Assembly (NCBI RefSeq): GCF_003268775.1
Contig: NZ_QLSU01000023.1
Span: 83,928-147,927, forward strand
Source: Paraburkholderia unamae
GTDB taxonomy: Bacteria; Pseudomonadota; Gammaproteobacteria; Burkholderiales; Burkholderiaceae
DNA length: 64,000 nt
Reading direction: 5' to 3'
This document shows, one piece after another, positions 38,410 through 46,837 of this stretch. A model generated the notes under the pieces. It searched no databases. It was not told the DNA's origin and saw only the letters and a list, made by a program, of their open reading frames with translations. The position numbers were made by a program, and so were the translations under genes. The stretch's first letter is position 1; each line of letters starts with the position of its first letter.

Positions 38410-38412
38410 GGT

Positions 38413-39891
38413 TCACCTCGCCATCAGTTGAAGAACGGACACTTCCGTCGCGTCGCGGCCCGGCAGTTCGCCGGAAACCCGGCCATCGCGCAGCACGACG
38501 ATTCGATCGGCCAGCCCGAGAAGTTCGGGAAGCTCGGAGGAAATCAGCAAGACCGCTTTGCCGCTGCGCGCGATCTCGTCGATCAGCCGGTAGAACTCGG
38601 CCTTCGCGCCCACGTCCACGCCGCGCGTGGGTTCGTCGAGTATCAGCAAGGTGGTGTCATGCGCCATCCACTTGCCGAACACGACTTTCTGCTGGTTGCC
38701 GCCGGAAAGCGTGCCCACAGGCACCTCGGAGCCCGCAGCCGACACCGCGAGGCGCCGGCACACGGCATCGACCTGTGAGCGCTCGCGGCGCTTGTCGACG
38801 AAGCCGAACCGGCTCACGCGCGCCAGCGTGGGCAGCATGGCGTTTTCGCGGATGCTCAGGCCGAGCACGAGGCCCTGGGCCTTGCGATCCTCCGGCACGA
38901 GCGCCACGCCGGCTTCGATGGCCTCGGCCGCCGACTTTGGCCGATGCGCGCGCCCCGCCAGCGTCACGCTTCCCGCCGTCACACCGCCTAGCCCGAACAG
39001 CGCCCGCGCGACTTCGGTGCGCCCGGCGCCGACGAGCCCGGCGAGTCCGACCACCTCGCCCGCACGCACGGTGAACGACACGTCGTGCACGCCGCTCTCA
39101 AGCGTCAGGCCGCGCACGTCGAGCACGATTGGCGCACCATGCGCCTCACGCCGCGGCGGAAAGCGCGTATCGACTTCGCGACCGACCATCAGGCCGATGA
39201 GCGACGCGTGATCCAGATCGGCCACCGCGCGCGTGCAAACCGCACGGCCGTCCTTGAGCACCGTGCAGGTGTCGCAAAGGTCGAAGATCTCGTCCATGCG
39301 GTGAGAGACGTACAGGATCGTGACGCCCTCTCGCGACAAGCTGCGGACGATCTCGTAGAGCAGCGTGAGTTCGTGCTCGGAGAGCGTTGCGGACGGCTCG
39401 TCCATGATCAGCACGCGTGCCGATACCGCAAGCGCGCGTGCAATTTCCACAAGCTGCTGCTGCGCGACGGAGAGCGTCGCCACGCGGCGGCGCACGTCAA
39501 TCGGCGCGCCTATGCGTTCGAGCAATGCCGCGGCGTCGCGTTGCATCGTCGCGCTGTCCAGCCAGCCTCTTACCGTGCGCTCGCGCCCGAGAAATATGTT
39601 CTCGGCCACGCTCAGCTCCGGAATGAGATTGAACTCCTGATAAATCGTCGACACGCCTGCGCTGACCGCGTCGCGGGGCGTGGACGGATTGAACGGCTCG
39701 CCGTCGAGCACCAGCGAACCTTCGTCCTGTGCCGCCGCGCCGCTCAGGATGCGGATCAGCGTGGACTTCCCGGCGCCGTTCTCGCCAACGAGCGCATGGA
39801 CGGAGCCGCGCCGGCACGAAAACGACACGCCATCCAGGGCGCGCACCCCAGGATACGATTTGCCGATGCCCTTGACTTCGAGTGCGACCAT
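38413..39891 (-). CDS. Sugar ABC transporter ATP-binding protein (RbsA-like, two NBDs)
   Basis: 492-aa double-ATPase. NBD1: Walker A GENGAGKST, and VLIMDEPSATLSEHE near residue 160. NBD2: degenerate Walker A region GLVGAGRTEVAR, signature LSGGNQQKVVFGKW, and intact LLILDEPTRGVD. This is the normal arrangement of carbohydrate importers CUT2. It follows the zinc alcohol dehydrogenase gene by 59 bp and precedes the permease by 3 bp. Confidence 0.93.
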   Translation of the reverse strand: MVALEVKGIGKSYPGVRALDGVSFSCRRGSVHALVGENGAGKSTLIRILSGAAAQDEGSLVLDGEPFNPSTPRDAVSAGVSTIYQEFNLIPELSVAENIFLGRERTVRGWLDSATMQRDAAALLERIGAPIDVRRRVATLSVAQQQLVEIARALAVSARVLIMDEPSATLSEHELTLLYEIVRSLSREGVTILYVSHRMDEIFDLCDTCTVLKDGRAVCTRAVADLDHASLIGLMVGREVDTRFPPRREAHGAPIVLDVRGLTLESGVHDVSFTVRAGEVVGLAGLVGAGRTEVARALFGLGGVTAGSVTLAGRAHRPKSAAEAIEAGVALVPEDRKAQGLVLGLSIRENAMLPTLARVSRFGFVDKRRERSQVDAVCRRLAVSAAGSEVPVGTLSGGNQQKVVFGKWMAHDTTLLILDEPTRGVDVGAKAEFYRLIDEIARSGKAVLLISSELPELLGLADRIVVLRDGRVSGELPGRDATEVSVLQLMAR

Positions 39892-39950
39892 TACGTACTC
39901 CTGCCTTTCATTCTGTCTCTCCCGCGCCTGCCCTAGGGAACGCGCCCGCC

Positions 39951-40973
39951 TCAGGCGACCTGCACCTGGATCTTCAGCACGCTGCGGTCCTCCGAAAGCC
40001 GGTCGAACGCCGCTTGCACGTCGTCGAGCCGGTAGACCGTGGTGAGGAACGGCGCAGTTTCGATACGCCGGTAGCCAAGAAGCGTGGCGGCCTCGTGCAT
40101 GTCGTCGCCCATTCCGGCGACGCTCGCCTGAACGCCCTGCTCGCGCAGCACAAAGTCGAGCGCACTGATACGAAACGTATGTCCCGGCTTGGCGAGACCG
40201 AACGCGATCACGCGCCCGCCCGGCCGGATCAGCGTGAACGCGCGCTCATACAGGTCGGTCGAGCCGACACTTTCGACCACGACATCGGCACCGCGACCGT
40301 CCGTTGCCGCGCGCATGGCCGTTTGCGCTTCGTCCAGATCGGCGACGACGATATCGGCTCCCAGCGTTCGCGCCAGTTCCGCCCGTTCGGCGTTGGGCTC
40401 CACCAGCATCACAGGCGCGGCGCCCACGCGCAGCGCGAGTTGCAGATGCATTTGCCCGATCGGACCGCCGCCGATCACGAGCACGCTCTCGCCCACGCGC
40501 ACGTGGCTCTTGCGAAGCGCACGCACGATGCACGAGAGCGGCTCCACGAGCGCCCCCGTCTCCACAGGCATGGCCGCCGGCAGCGGCACGATGGCGTACG
40601 CCGGCACGCGAATATACTCGGCCATCCCGCCATCGATATGGATACCTAATTGAGTCACGCGTGCGCAATTCAACACTTCGTTCTTGCGACAATAGAAGCA
40701 TTCGCGGCAACCGATGTTGATATCGGCGGTCACGGCCTGGCCAATGCGCAAACCAGTCACGGCTTCGCCCAGCGTGGCGATCGTGCCGGCGAACTCATGG
40801 CCCGGAATGAGCGGCAACCGGTCACGCGAATAGTTGCCGTGATAGATATGCAGATCGGTCCCGCAAATGCCGCAGCGTTCGACCTTGATGAGGACATCGT
40901 GCGGACCGCACGCTGGAACCGGTACCTCTCGCACTTCCAGTTGGCCAGGCGCAACCAGGACTGCTGCTTTCAT
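39951..40973 (-). CDS. Zinc-dependent alcohol/polyol dehydrogenase (threonine/sorbitol DH-like)
   Basis: 340-aa zinc MDR enzyme. Catalytic zinc region CGICGTDLHIYHGNY and PGHEFAGT; structural zinc Cys in GCRECFYCRKNEVLNC; Rossmann motif VIGGGPIGQMHL. It oxidises secondary alcohols or polyols with NAD(P)+. The ATG at 40973 (MKAAVLVAPGQLEVREVPVP) is the family start; a much longer in-frame extension has no similarity to the fold. It sits between the aldo-keto reductase and the sugar transporter genes. Confidence 0.92.
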   Translation of the reverse strand: MKAAVLVAPGQLEVREVPVPACGPHDVLIKVERCGICGTDLHIYHGNYSRDRLPLIPGHEFAGTIATLGEAVTGLRIGQAVTADINIGCRECFYCRKNEVLNCARVTQLGIHIDGGMAEYIRVPAYAIVPLPAAMPVETGALVEPLSCIVRALRKSHVRVGESVLVIGGGPIGQMHLQLALRVGAAPVMLVEPNAERAELARTLGADIVVADLDEAQTAMRAATDGRGADVVVESVGSTDLYERAFTLIRPGGRVIAFGLAKPGHTFRISALDFVLREQGVQASVAGMGDDMHEAATLLGYRRIETAPFLTTVYRLDDVQAAFDRLSEDRSVLKIQVQVA

Positions 40974-41098
40974 GGCGTGACTCTCTCGCGGTGAATACGA
41001 CGGGAAGAAAACGGACGACCGCGCCCCTGCCACGCGCGGGAGCGCGCGCGGCATGCCGATCGACCTTGAGCCGGGACGTTGCCCGGCACGCTCGTGGA

Positions 41099-42112
41099 CT
41101 AAGGCGTCGGTGCGTCTTCGCGAATCAGTTCGCGGCGCTTGAGTTCGGCCCAGAAGGCCGATGGAATCTCCGTGCGGAACGTTTCGATGTTCTCGTCGAG
41201 TTGAGCGACGGAGCGCGCGCCCGGGATATTGGTGGGAATCGCCGGGTGGCCGAGCACGAACTGGAGCGCGGCGGCCTTCAGCGGCACGGAGAATTCGCGG
41301 CAAACGTGCTCGATCTGGCGTACTCGTTCGAGCACGGGCTCCGGCGCCGGTGCGTAGTTGTACTTGGCACCGGGCACCGCACCTGTCGCGAGAATGCCGC
41401 TGTTGTAGCCGCCGCCCAGCACGACCGATGCGTTGCGCGCCACGCAAAGGGGCAGGAAGCTTTCGAGCGCGTCCTGCTCCAGCAGCGTGTAGCGGCCCGC
41501 GAGCAGCACGCAATCGAAGTCGTTGCGCACCAGCGCCTCCTGCGCCACCTGCCACTCGTTCACGCCCACGCCAATCGCCTTCACCACGCCTTCGTCGCGC
41601 AGCTTGAGCAGCGCCTTGGCCGCGCCGGTCATCGCCTGCTCGAACATGGCGGGCTGCTGCGGCCCGTGCGTGTAGTTGTCGATGTCGTGAATGAACGCGA
41701 TGTCGATATGCTCCAGCGCCATGCGTTGCAGGCTGTCCTCGATCGAGCGCATCGCGCCGTCGTAGCTGTAGTCGAAGCGCATCTCGAACGGCAGGCCGTC
41801 AACCCAAGGCGTGAAGTCGATCTCCGCGCGAGGACGCGAGCGCAGCAAACGGCCGACCTTGGTCGACAGCACGAACTCGTTGCGCGGATACCAGCGCAGC
41901 CCCTGGCCGCAGCGCGCTTCGCTCAGTCCGTGCCCGTACATGGGCGCGGTGTCGAAGTAGCGCACGCCCGCGTCCCACGCGGCCTTGATGAGCCCGGCCG
42001 AATCCTCCTCGCTGATCGGCCTGAAGATGTTGCCGATCGGCGCCGCGCCGAAGCCCATGACCGTGGTTTCCAGCCCCGATCGGGGCCACCTGCGTTTCGC
42101 TGCTGGGTTCAT
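41099..42112 (-). CDS. Aldo-keto reductase, L-fucose/D-threo-aldose or pyridoxal dehydrogenase-like
   Basis: 337-aa AKR barrel. The catalytic tetrad is visible: D54 and Y59 (RYFDTAPMYGHGLSE), K85 (LSTKVGR) and H142 (AFIHDID). The RPISEEDSAGLIKAAWDAGVRYFDTAP block is typical of the D-threo-aldose 1-dehydrogenase/pyridoxal 4-dehydrogenase branch, which oxidises sugars to lactones. It appears to be the first gene of a seven-gene operon down to 33176; a promoter element lies 83 bp before its ATG. Confidence 0.9.
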   Translation of the reverse strand: MNPAAKRRWPRSGLETTVMGFGAAPIGNIFRPISEEDSAGLIKAAWDAGVRYFDTAPMYGHGLSEARCGQGLRWYPRNEFVLSTKVGRLLRSRPRAEIDFTPWVDGLPFEMRFDYSYDGAMRSIEDSLQRMALEHIDIAFIHDIDNYTHGPQQPAMFEQAMTGAAKALLKLRDEGVVKAIGVGVNEWQVAQEALVRNDFDCVLLAGRYTLLEQDALESFLPLCVARNASVVLGGGYNSGILATGAVPGAKYNYAPAPEPVLERVRQIEHVCREFSVPLKAAALQFVLGHPAIPTNIPGARSVAQLDENIETFRTEIPSAFWAELKRRELIREDAPTP

Positions 42113-42178
42113 TCGTCTCTCCTGAGCCAGGCATCGATCCTGGCCAACGATGGTAAAAGCCTGCGAACTCGACGTAGA

Positions 42179-42208
42179 AAGTAACTCTACGGATGGTTAC
42201 TTATTGGC
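42179..42208 (-). promoter_or_regulatory. Regulon element copy d: AAGTAAC-N10-GTTACTT
   Basis: Perfect 7-bp arms (42179-42185 and 42196-42202) overlapping the 14-bp regulon element GGTTACTTATTGGC (plus-strand 42195-42208). It is 83 bp upstream of the aldo-keto reductase start, overlapping the 3' end of the AroE-like gene. Similar elements precede genes at 50439, 53792 and 56235. Confidence 0.65.
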
Positions 42209-43088
42209 GATGGTAGTGGGCTTGCCCGCTCGTCACAATCGGGTTTTCCCCGTTTTTCCCCCGCTTTTCCCCGCCTCCTGAGCATGCCGGGGTCAAGCGA
42301 AAAAAGTCCGCGATGGAGCCCACGGAGTGCTCGAGCAAATGCCGCCCCTCGTGTGTCGCGAGGCCGCGCGTTTTCGCTTCGGCAAGCAGGCGCGTCGTAG
42401 CGGGCTTCATGATCAGATCGGCAACCAGCGCGCCCTGGCGTGCGTCGCCAATGTCTACGGGCATCGGGTCGCCCTCTCGCATGCCACAGGGCGTAGCGTT
42501 GATGATCAGATCGTGCGTGCTCGAGGCGCGGGCTTCCCCTTCCTGAACGGCCGTATTCGAAGCATACGCCCGCAGCGCATGGAGCAGATTTTGCCGCGAA
42601 TCCGCGCGTACGTCGCACACGTCCAGACTCGCCGCCTCCCGTTCGACCAATGCGTGCGCCACCGCGGCTCCCGCGCCGCCCGCGCCCACGAGCAAGATGC
42701 GCCGGCCTCGCACGGTATGGCCGCGCGCAGCCAGGCCATCGACAAAGCCGATACCGTCGAACATCGCGCCTGTCCATGCGCCATCGGGCTCGCGCCGCAG
42801 GCAGTTGACCGCACCGACCGCCCGCGCCACGGGCGTGAGAGCGGCGGCGTACTTCGCGGCGGAGACCTTGTGCGGCACGGTCACGACCACGCCCGCCACG
42901 TTGGCAATCGCGCGCAGTCCGTCGAGCACCACGCCTAGCTTGTCCGCGCTCACATGAAAAGGAATCAGGACCGCGTTCAGCGACCGTTGCGCGAATCGCC
43001 GATTGAACAACTGTGGCGATTTCACCTGGGCGACCGGGTCGCCCAGAATGGCCACGATGCGGGTATCTCCGTCAATTTCCGGCGTCAT
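42201..43088 (-). CDS. Shikimate dehydrogenase-like (AroE/YdiB family) oxidoreductase
   Basis: 295-aa AroE-fold enzyme. Catalytic K74 (VTVPHK) and D110 (GAMFDGIGF) are present, as is the NADP Rossmann motif VGAGGAGAAVAHAL. The shikimate-carboxylate motif S-x-S-P-x-x-H-N reads VKSPQLFN, so one Ser and the His are replaced; the substrate is probably not shikimate itself. The C-terminal ~25 residues are low-complexity Gly/Lys/Asn encoded by repeated GGGGAAAA blocks, suggesting slippage-altered coding sequence. It overlaps the Gfo/Idh gene by 17 bp. It is likely the last gene of the operon from 50439. Confidence 0.87.
   Translation of the reverse strand: MTPEIDGDTRIVAILGDPVAQVKSPQLFNRRFAQRSLNAVLIPFHVSADKLGVVLDGLRAIANVAGVVVTVPHKVSAAKYAAALTPVARAVGAVNCLRREPDGAWTGAMFDGIGFVDGLAARGHTVRGRRILLVGAGGAGAAVAHALVEREAASLDVCDVRADSRQNLLHALRAYASNTAVQEGEARASSTHDLIINATPCGMREGDPMPVDIGDARQGALVADLIMKPATTRLLAEAKTRGLATHEGRHLLEHSVGSIADFFRLTPACSGGGEKRGKNGENPIVTSGQAHYHRQ
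42244..42273. repeat. TTTTCCCCG-type repeat tract at the 3' end of the AroE-like gene
   Basis: Three imperfect copies of a T4-5/C4-5/G unit in a row. They encode the GGGEKRGKNGEN segment of the AroE-like protein on the minus strand. Confidence 0.7.
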
Positions 43089-44097
43089 GTTCCGCCCCTC
43101 CCTTCGCCGTCATTGCGGCTATGAGCCGTTGCACCTTGAGCGCGTCGTCTCCCGTCACGGGCGCCGGCCGGCCTTCGCGGATGGCGGCGATAAAGCCGGC
43201 CAGGAGCGCGCGATGCGGACCATGATCGAACGCCATCGGCTGTGCACCGAAACCGGACGACGCGGCCTCTTTCTCCTCGAACGATTCCCGCCGCCCATCG
43301 CGCCAGTAGATGTCGAGCCGCCCGCCTTCGAGCACCGCCGTGCCATTTGCTGCGACAAATTCCAGTCGCTCCGGAAAGCCGGGATACGCCGCCGTCGTGG
43401 CGAAAACGCGGCCCACCGCGCCGCATTGAAATTTCAATGCCGCGCAAGCGTAGTCTTCCGATTCCATCCGGTGAACCGTTGTCGTCGAACACGCAGCGCT
43501 AACGACCGATGCATCGCCCGCGAGCCAAAGCAGCAAATCCAGCGCATGGATGGCCTGCGTGAGCAGCACGCCGCCGCCGTCTCGCGCGTAGGTGCCCCGG
43601 CCCGGTTCGTCGTAATACGCTTGATCGCGCCACCATCGCACCTCCACGCCCGCGCTCGCGAGCCGCCCGAGCGCACCGCTTTGCAGGAGCGTGGCCAGTT
43701 GCTGGACCGCCGGACGAAAGCGGTTCTGGAACACGACGCCAAGGCGCACGCCCACTCGCCGGCAGCATGCGGTCAACCGCTGGGCGCGCGTGAGCGAGAC
43801 GTCGAGCGGCTTTTCGAGCAGCACATGCTTGCCCGCTCCGGCAGCCGCTTCGACGAGTTCGAGATGCGTATGCGGCGGCGTCAGGATGAGCACCGCATCG
43901 ATCGAGGCATCGGCCACCACGCTGTCGAACGAGGGCGCGAGGGCGAAGCCGTGCTCGCGCGCGAACGTTGCAGCACGCACGGCGCTGCGCCCGGTCACGC
44001 CGGCCACCTCCACCTCCCGCGCCAGATCCTTCAGGGCGAGTGCGTGAGGCGCGGCCGCCAGTCCGACGCCGATCATGGCAACGCGCAGTGTGCTCAT
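43072..44097 (-). CDS. Gfo/Idh/MocA-family NAD(P)-dependent oxidoreductase
   Basis: 341-aa sugar or cyclitol dehydrogenase. N-terminal Rossmann start MSTLRVAMIGVGLAAAPHA, conserved EKP (HVLLEKPLDVSLTRA, the catalytic Lys), and the substrate-domain motif TQAIHALDLLLWLAGD carrying the catalytic His. Relatives oxidise inositols, glucosides or levoglucosan at C-3, or reduce keto-sugars. I chose the ATG at 44097 with AGGAG upstream. It starts 28 bp after the etfA stop and overlaps the AroE-like gene. Confidence 0.9.
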   Translation of the reverse strand: MSTLRVAMIGVGLAAAPHALALKDLAREVEVAGVTGRSAVRAATFAREHGFALAPSFDSVVADASIDAVLILTPPHTHLELVEAAAGAGKHVLLEKPLDVSLTRAQRLTACCRRVGVRLGVVFQNRFRPAVQQLATLLQSGALGRLASAGVEVRWWRDQAYYDEPGRGTYARDGGGVLLTQAIHALDLLLWLAGDASVVSAACSTTTVHRMESEDYACAALKFQCGAVGRVFATTAAYPGFPERLEFVAANGTAVLEGGRLDIYWRDGRRESFEEKEAASSGFGAQPMAFDHGPHRALLAGFIAAIREGRPAPVTGDDALKVQRLIAAMTAKGGAEHDAGN

Positions 44098-44125
44098 CCG
44101 GGCAGGCTCCTGGTCGCGTTCGGGT

Positions 44126-45067
44126 CTAGCGTTGCGGGAGCGCGGCAACCAGCGCGGGTGTCGCCTCGAACAGATCGCCCACGAGGCCGTAATCGGCCAC
44201 GCTGAAGATCGGCGCTTCCTCGTCCTTGTTGATGGCGACGATGACCTTCGAGTCCTTCATGCCCGCGAGGTGCTGAATCGCGCCGGAGATGCCGATCGCC
44301 ACATAGAGTTGCGGCGCGACGATCTTGCCGGTTTGACCGACCTGATAGTCGTTGGGCACGTAGCCCGCGTCAACTGCGGCGCGTGATGCGCCCAGGGCTG
44401 CGTTGAGTTTGTCGGCGAGCGGTTCCAGAACCTTGGTGTAGTTTTCGCCGCTGCCAAGACCGCGGCCACCTGAGACAATGATCTTCGCGCTCGTGAGTTC
44501 GGGCCGGTCGAGCTTCGTGACTTCGCGGCTCACGAACTGCGAAAGGCCGCTGTCCGCTGCGGCTTCGAGCTTTTCGATTGTGGCGTTGCCGCCTTCGGCC
44601 GCGACGGCGTCGAACGCGGTCGTGCGGACCGTGACGACCTTGACCGGATCGTTGGACTGGACCGTTGCAATTGCATTGCCAGCGTAGACCGGACGCTCGA
44701 ACGTGTCGGGCGCGGCCACAGCGGTGATGTCGCTGATCTGCGCGACGTCGAGCTTCGCGGCAATGCGCGGTGTGACGTTCTTGCCCGATGCTGTTGCGGG
44801 CGCAAGGATATGCGAATAATTCTTCGCAATGCTGATGACCGTCGCTTCGACGTTTTCAGCGAGACCTTGTGCGAGTTGCGGCGCGTCGGCCAGCAGCACC
44901 TTCGCAACGCCTGCAATTTTCGCTGCCGCATCGGCTGCGGCCTGCGCGTTGTGGCCCGCGACCAGCACGTGCACATCACCGCCCATCTTTTGTGCAGCAG
45001 CCACGGTGTTCAGCGTCGCGGCCTTGACGCTCGCGTTGTCGTGTTCGGCAATAACCAGAATCGTCAT
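44126..45067 (-). CDS. etfA: Electron transfer flavoprotein alpha subunit
   Basis: 313-aa EtfA. The FAD domain signature GQTGKIVAPQLYVAIGISGAIQHLAG is at ~250-275, with upstream IIVSGGRGLGSGENYTKVLEPLADKL. ETF accepts electrons from acyl-CoA dehydrogenases and passes them to the quinone pool. The gene is intact and of normal length. It is embedded with etfB inside a sugar-transporter operon and looks less G+C-rich than its neighbours. The acyl-CoA dehydrogenase at 56434 is a candidate partner. Confidence 0.96.
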   Translation of the reverse strand: MTILVIAEHDNASVKAATLNTVAAAQKMGGDVHVLVAGHNAQAAADAAAKIAGVAKVLLADAPQLAQGLAENVEATVISIAKNYSHILAPATASGKNVTPRIAAKLDVAQISDITAVAAPDTFERPVYAGNAIATVQSNDPVKVVTVRTTAFDAVAAEGGNATIEKLEAAADSGLSQFVSREVTKLDRPELTSAKIIVSGGRGLGSGENYTKVLEPLADKLNAALGASRAAVDAGYVPNDYQVGQTGKIVAPQLYVAIGISGAIQHLAGMKDSKVIVAINKDEEAPIFSVADYGLVGDLFEATPALVAALPQR

Positions 45068-45082
45068 TTCTCAATCGCTCCC

Positions 45083-45832
45083 TTACAGCGCCTTGGCTTC
45101 GGTTTTCAGCTTGTCGATCAGCGCCGCAACGTCGGGTACCTTCACGCCTGCGCTGCGCCTGGGCGGCTCCGCGACCTTCAGCGTTTTCAAACGCGGCGTA
45201 ACGTCTACGCCCAGGTCCTCAGGCTTGAGCGTTTCCAGCGGCTTCTTCTTCGCCTTCATGATGTTAGGCAGCGTGACATAGCGCGGTTCGTTCAGGCGCA
45301 GGTCGGTCGTGACGACAGCGGGCAACGTGAGCGCGAGCGTTTGCGCGCCGCCATCCACTTCACGCGACACGGTGACGTTGCCATCGGCAACGACAACCTT
45401 TGAAGCAAACGTCGCTTGCGGCAGATTAGCCAGGGCGGCGAGCATCTGCCCGGTCTGGTTCGAATCGTCGTCAATCGCCTGCTTGCCGAGGATGATGAGC
45501 GATGGCTGTTCCTTATCGACCAGCGCCTTCAAAAGCTTCGCCACGGCCAGCGGTTGCAGATCCTCGTTCGACTCGACCAGCACGGCGCGATCCGCACCGA
45601 TAGCCAGCGCCGTGCGCAGCGTTTCCTGCGCCTGCGAAGGACCGCAAGAAACCGCGATCACTTCCGTAACAACACCCGCTTCCTTCAACCGCATCGCTTC
45701 TTCAACGGCAATCTCATCGAACGGATTCATCGAGAACTTCACGTTGGCGATATCCACGCCCGTGCCGTCCGACTTCACCCGCACCTTCACGTTGTAGTCC
45801 ACCACGCGTTTGACACACACCAGCACCTTCAT
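45083..45832 (-). CDS. etfB: Electron transfer flavoprotein beta subunit
   Basis: 249-aa EtfB, starting MKVLVCVKRVVDYNVKVRVK, with AMP-binding/ETF-beta blocks VIAVSCGPSQAQETLRTALAIGADRAVLVES and LIILGKQAIDDDSNQTGQMLAALANLPQATFASKV. An ATG 9 bp earlier is less typical. It lies 15 bp upstream of etfA and 12 bp after the stop of a sugar permease gene, so it is probably co-transcribed with the ABC transporter. Confidence 0.96.
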   Translation of the reverse strand: MKVLVCVKRVVDYNVKVRVKSDGTGVDIANVKFSMNPFDEIAVEEAMRLKEAGVVTEVIAVSCGPSQAQETLRTALAIGADRAVLVESNEDLQPLAVAKLLKALVDKEQPSLIILGKQAIDDDSNQTGQMLAALANLPQATFASKVVVADGNVTVSREVDGGAQTLALTLPAVVTTDLRLNEPRYVTLPNIMKAKKKPLETLKPEDLGVDVTPRLKTLKVAEPPRRSAGVKVPDVAALIDKLKTEAKAL

Positions 45833-45844
45833 ACGTCGCACCCT

Positions 45845-46828
45845 TTACTTGATGACCAGAACCTTCGAACGGTCGAACGCCACCGTGACGGCAACGACCA
45901 GAATGACGCCGAACACGATCTGCTGCGCGAACACGCTCACGCCCACGAACGTCATGCCCACGCGCGTGACCGAAACGAGCAGCGCGCCGATCAGCGTGCG
46001 GCCAATGCCGCCCGCGCCGCCCGTGAGCGCGGTGCCGCCGACGATGACGGCCGCGATGGCAGGCAGCAGAAACTGGTCCGCGAGCGTCGGCGAGCCGCTA
46101 CCGAGCCGCCCCGCCATGATCACGCCCGCCAGCCCCGCGAAAAGCGACGACGTCCCGAACACGAGCCATTTGTTGCCCGCCACGCGCACACCCGAAGCAA
46201 TGGCCGCCGGTTCGCCCGCGCCGATGGCGTCCACGTGCCGGCCGAACACGGTGCGCCGATGCAGAAACAGGCAGATGGCGAACACCACGATAGAGAGGAG
46301 GATTTCATGCGGAATGCCGAACGTGCTCCCCGTCGTCCAGCCGAGCGTGGACTTTCTCACGTCGTCGTCAATGCCGATCGAGCGCGTGCCCGAAAGCACG
46401 AGGGCCGCCGCCGAAGCGATGCCGCCCACCGCAAGCGTCGCGACAAACGACGGAATGCGCAGCACGGTCTGGATCATGCCGCTCACGATGCCGATGCCGA
46501 ACGACACCGCCAGCGCGATCACAGCGGCGTAGGGCCCGAAACGCGGCACGAGCAGCGCGACAATGACGCTCGCGAGCGACGCCACCGCCTGCAACGACAA
46601 GTCGATACTGCCGATCAGGATAACGAACGTTGTCCCGGCCGCCATCACGAACAAGGTACAACTGTCCGCGAGCAGGCCGAGCTGCGTCGACGGCATCAGG
46701 AAGTGGGGTTGCACGATCTCGATCAGCAGATAGAGCGCGACGAGCGCTATGATCGGTGCGTAGTCTGTTAGTTTCGCGCGCAACGAAACCTGCGGCGCGT
46801 GACCCTGTGCGGTTTGGGAAGTCGACAT
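45845..46828 (-). CDS. Sugar ABC transporter permease (RbsC-like), second of a pair
   Basis: 327-aa CUT2 permease: FVILIGSIDLSLQAVASLASVIVALLVPRFGPYAAVIALAVSFGIGIVSGMIQTVLRIPSFVATLAVGGIASAAALV is its core. It differs in sequence from the permease at 48347-49366 in the same operon, so the importer probably has a heterodimeric channel, which is less usual for this class. It starts 9 bp after the ATPase stop. Confidence 0.9.
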   Translation of the reverse strand: MSTSQTAQGHAPQVSLRAKLTDYAPIIALVALYLLIEIVQPHFLMPSTQLGLLADSCTLFVMAAGTTFVILIGSIDLSLQAVASLASVIVALLVPRFGPYAAVIALAVSFGIGIVSGMIQTVLRIPSFVATLAVGGIASAAALVLSGTRSIGIDDDVRKSTLGWTTGSTFGIPHEILLSIVVFAICLFLHRRTVFGRHVDAIGAGEPAAIASGVRVAGNKWLVFGTSSLFAGLAGVIMAGRLGSGSPTLADQFLLPAIAAVIVGGTALTGGAGGIGRTLIGALLVSVTRVGMTFVGVSVFAQQIVFGVILVVAVTVAFDRSKVLVIK

Positions 46829-46837
46829 GGCGTTTCC

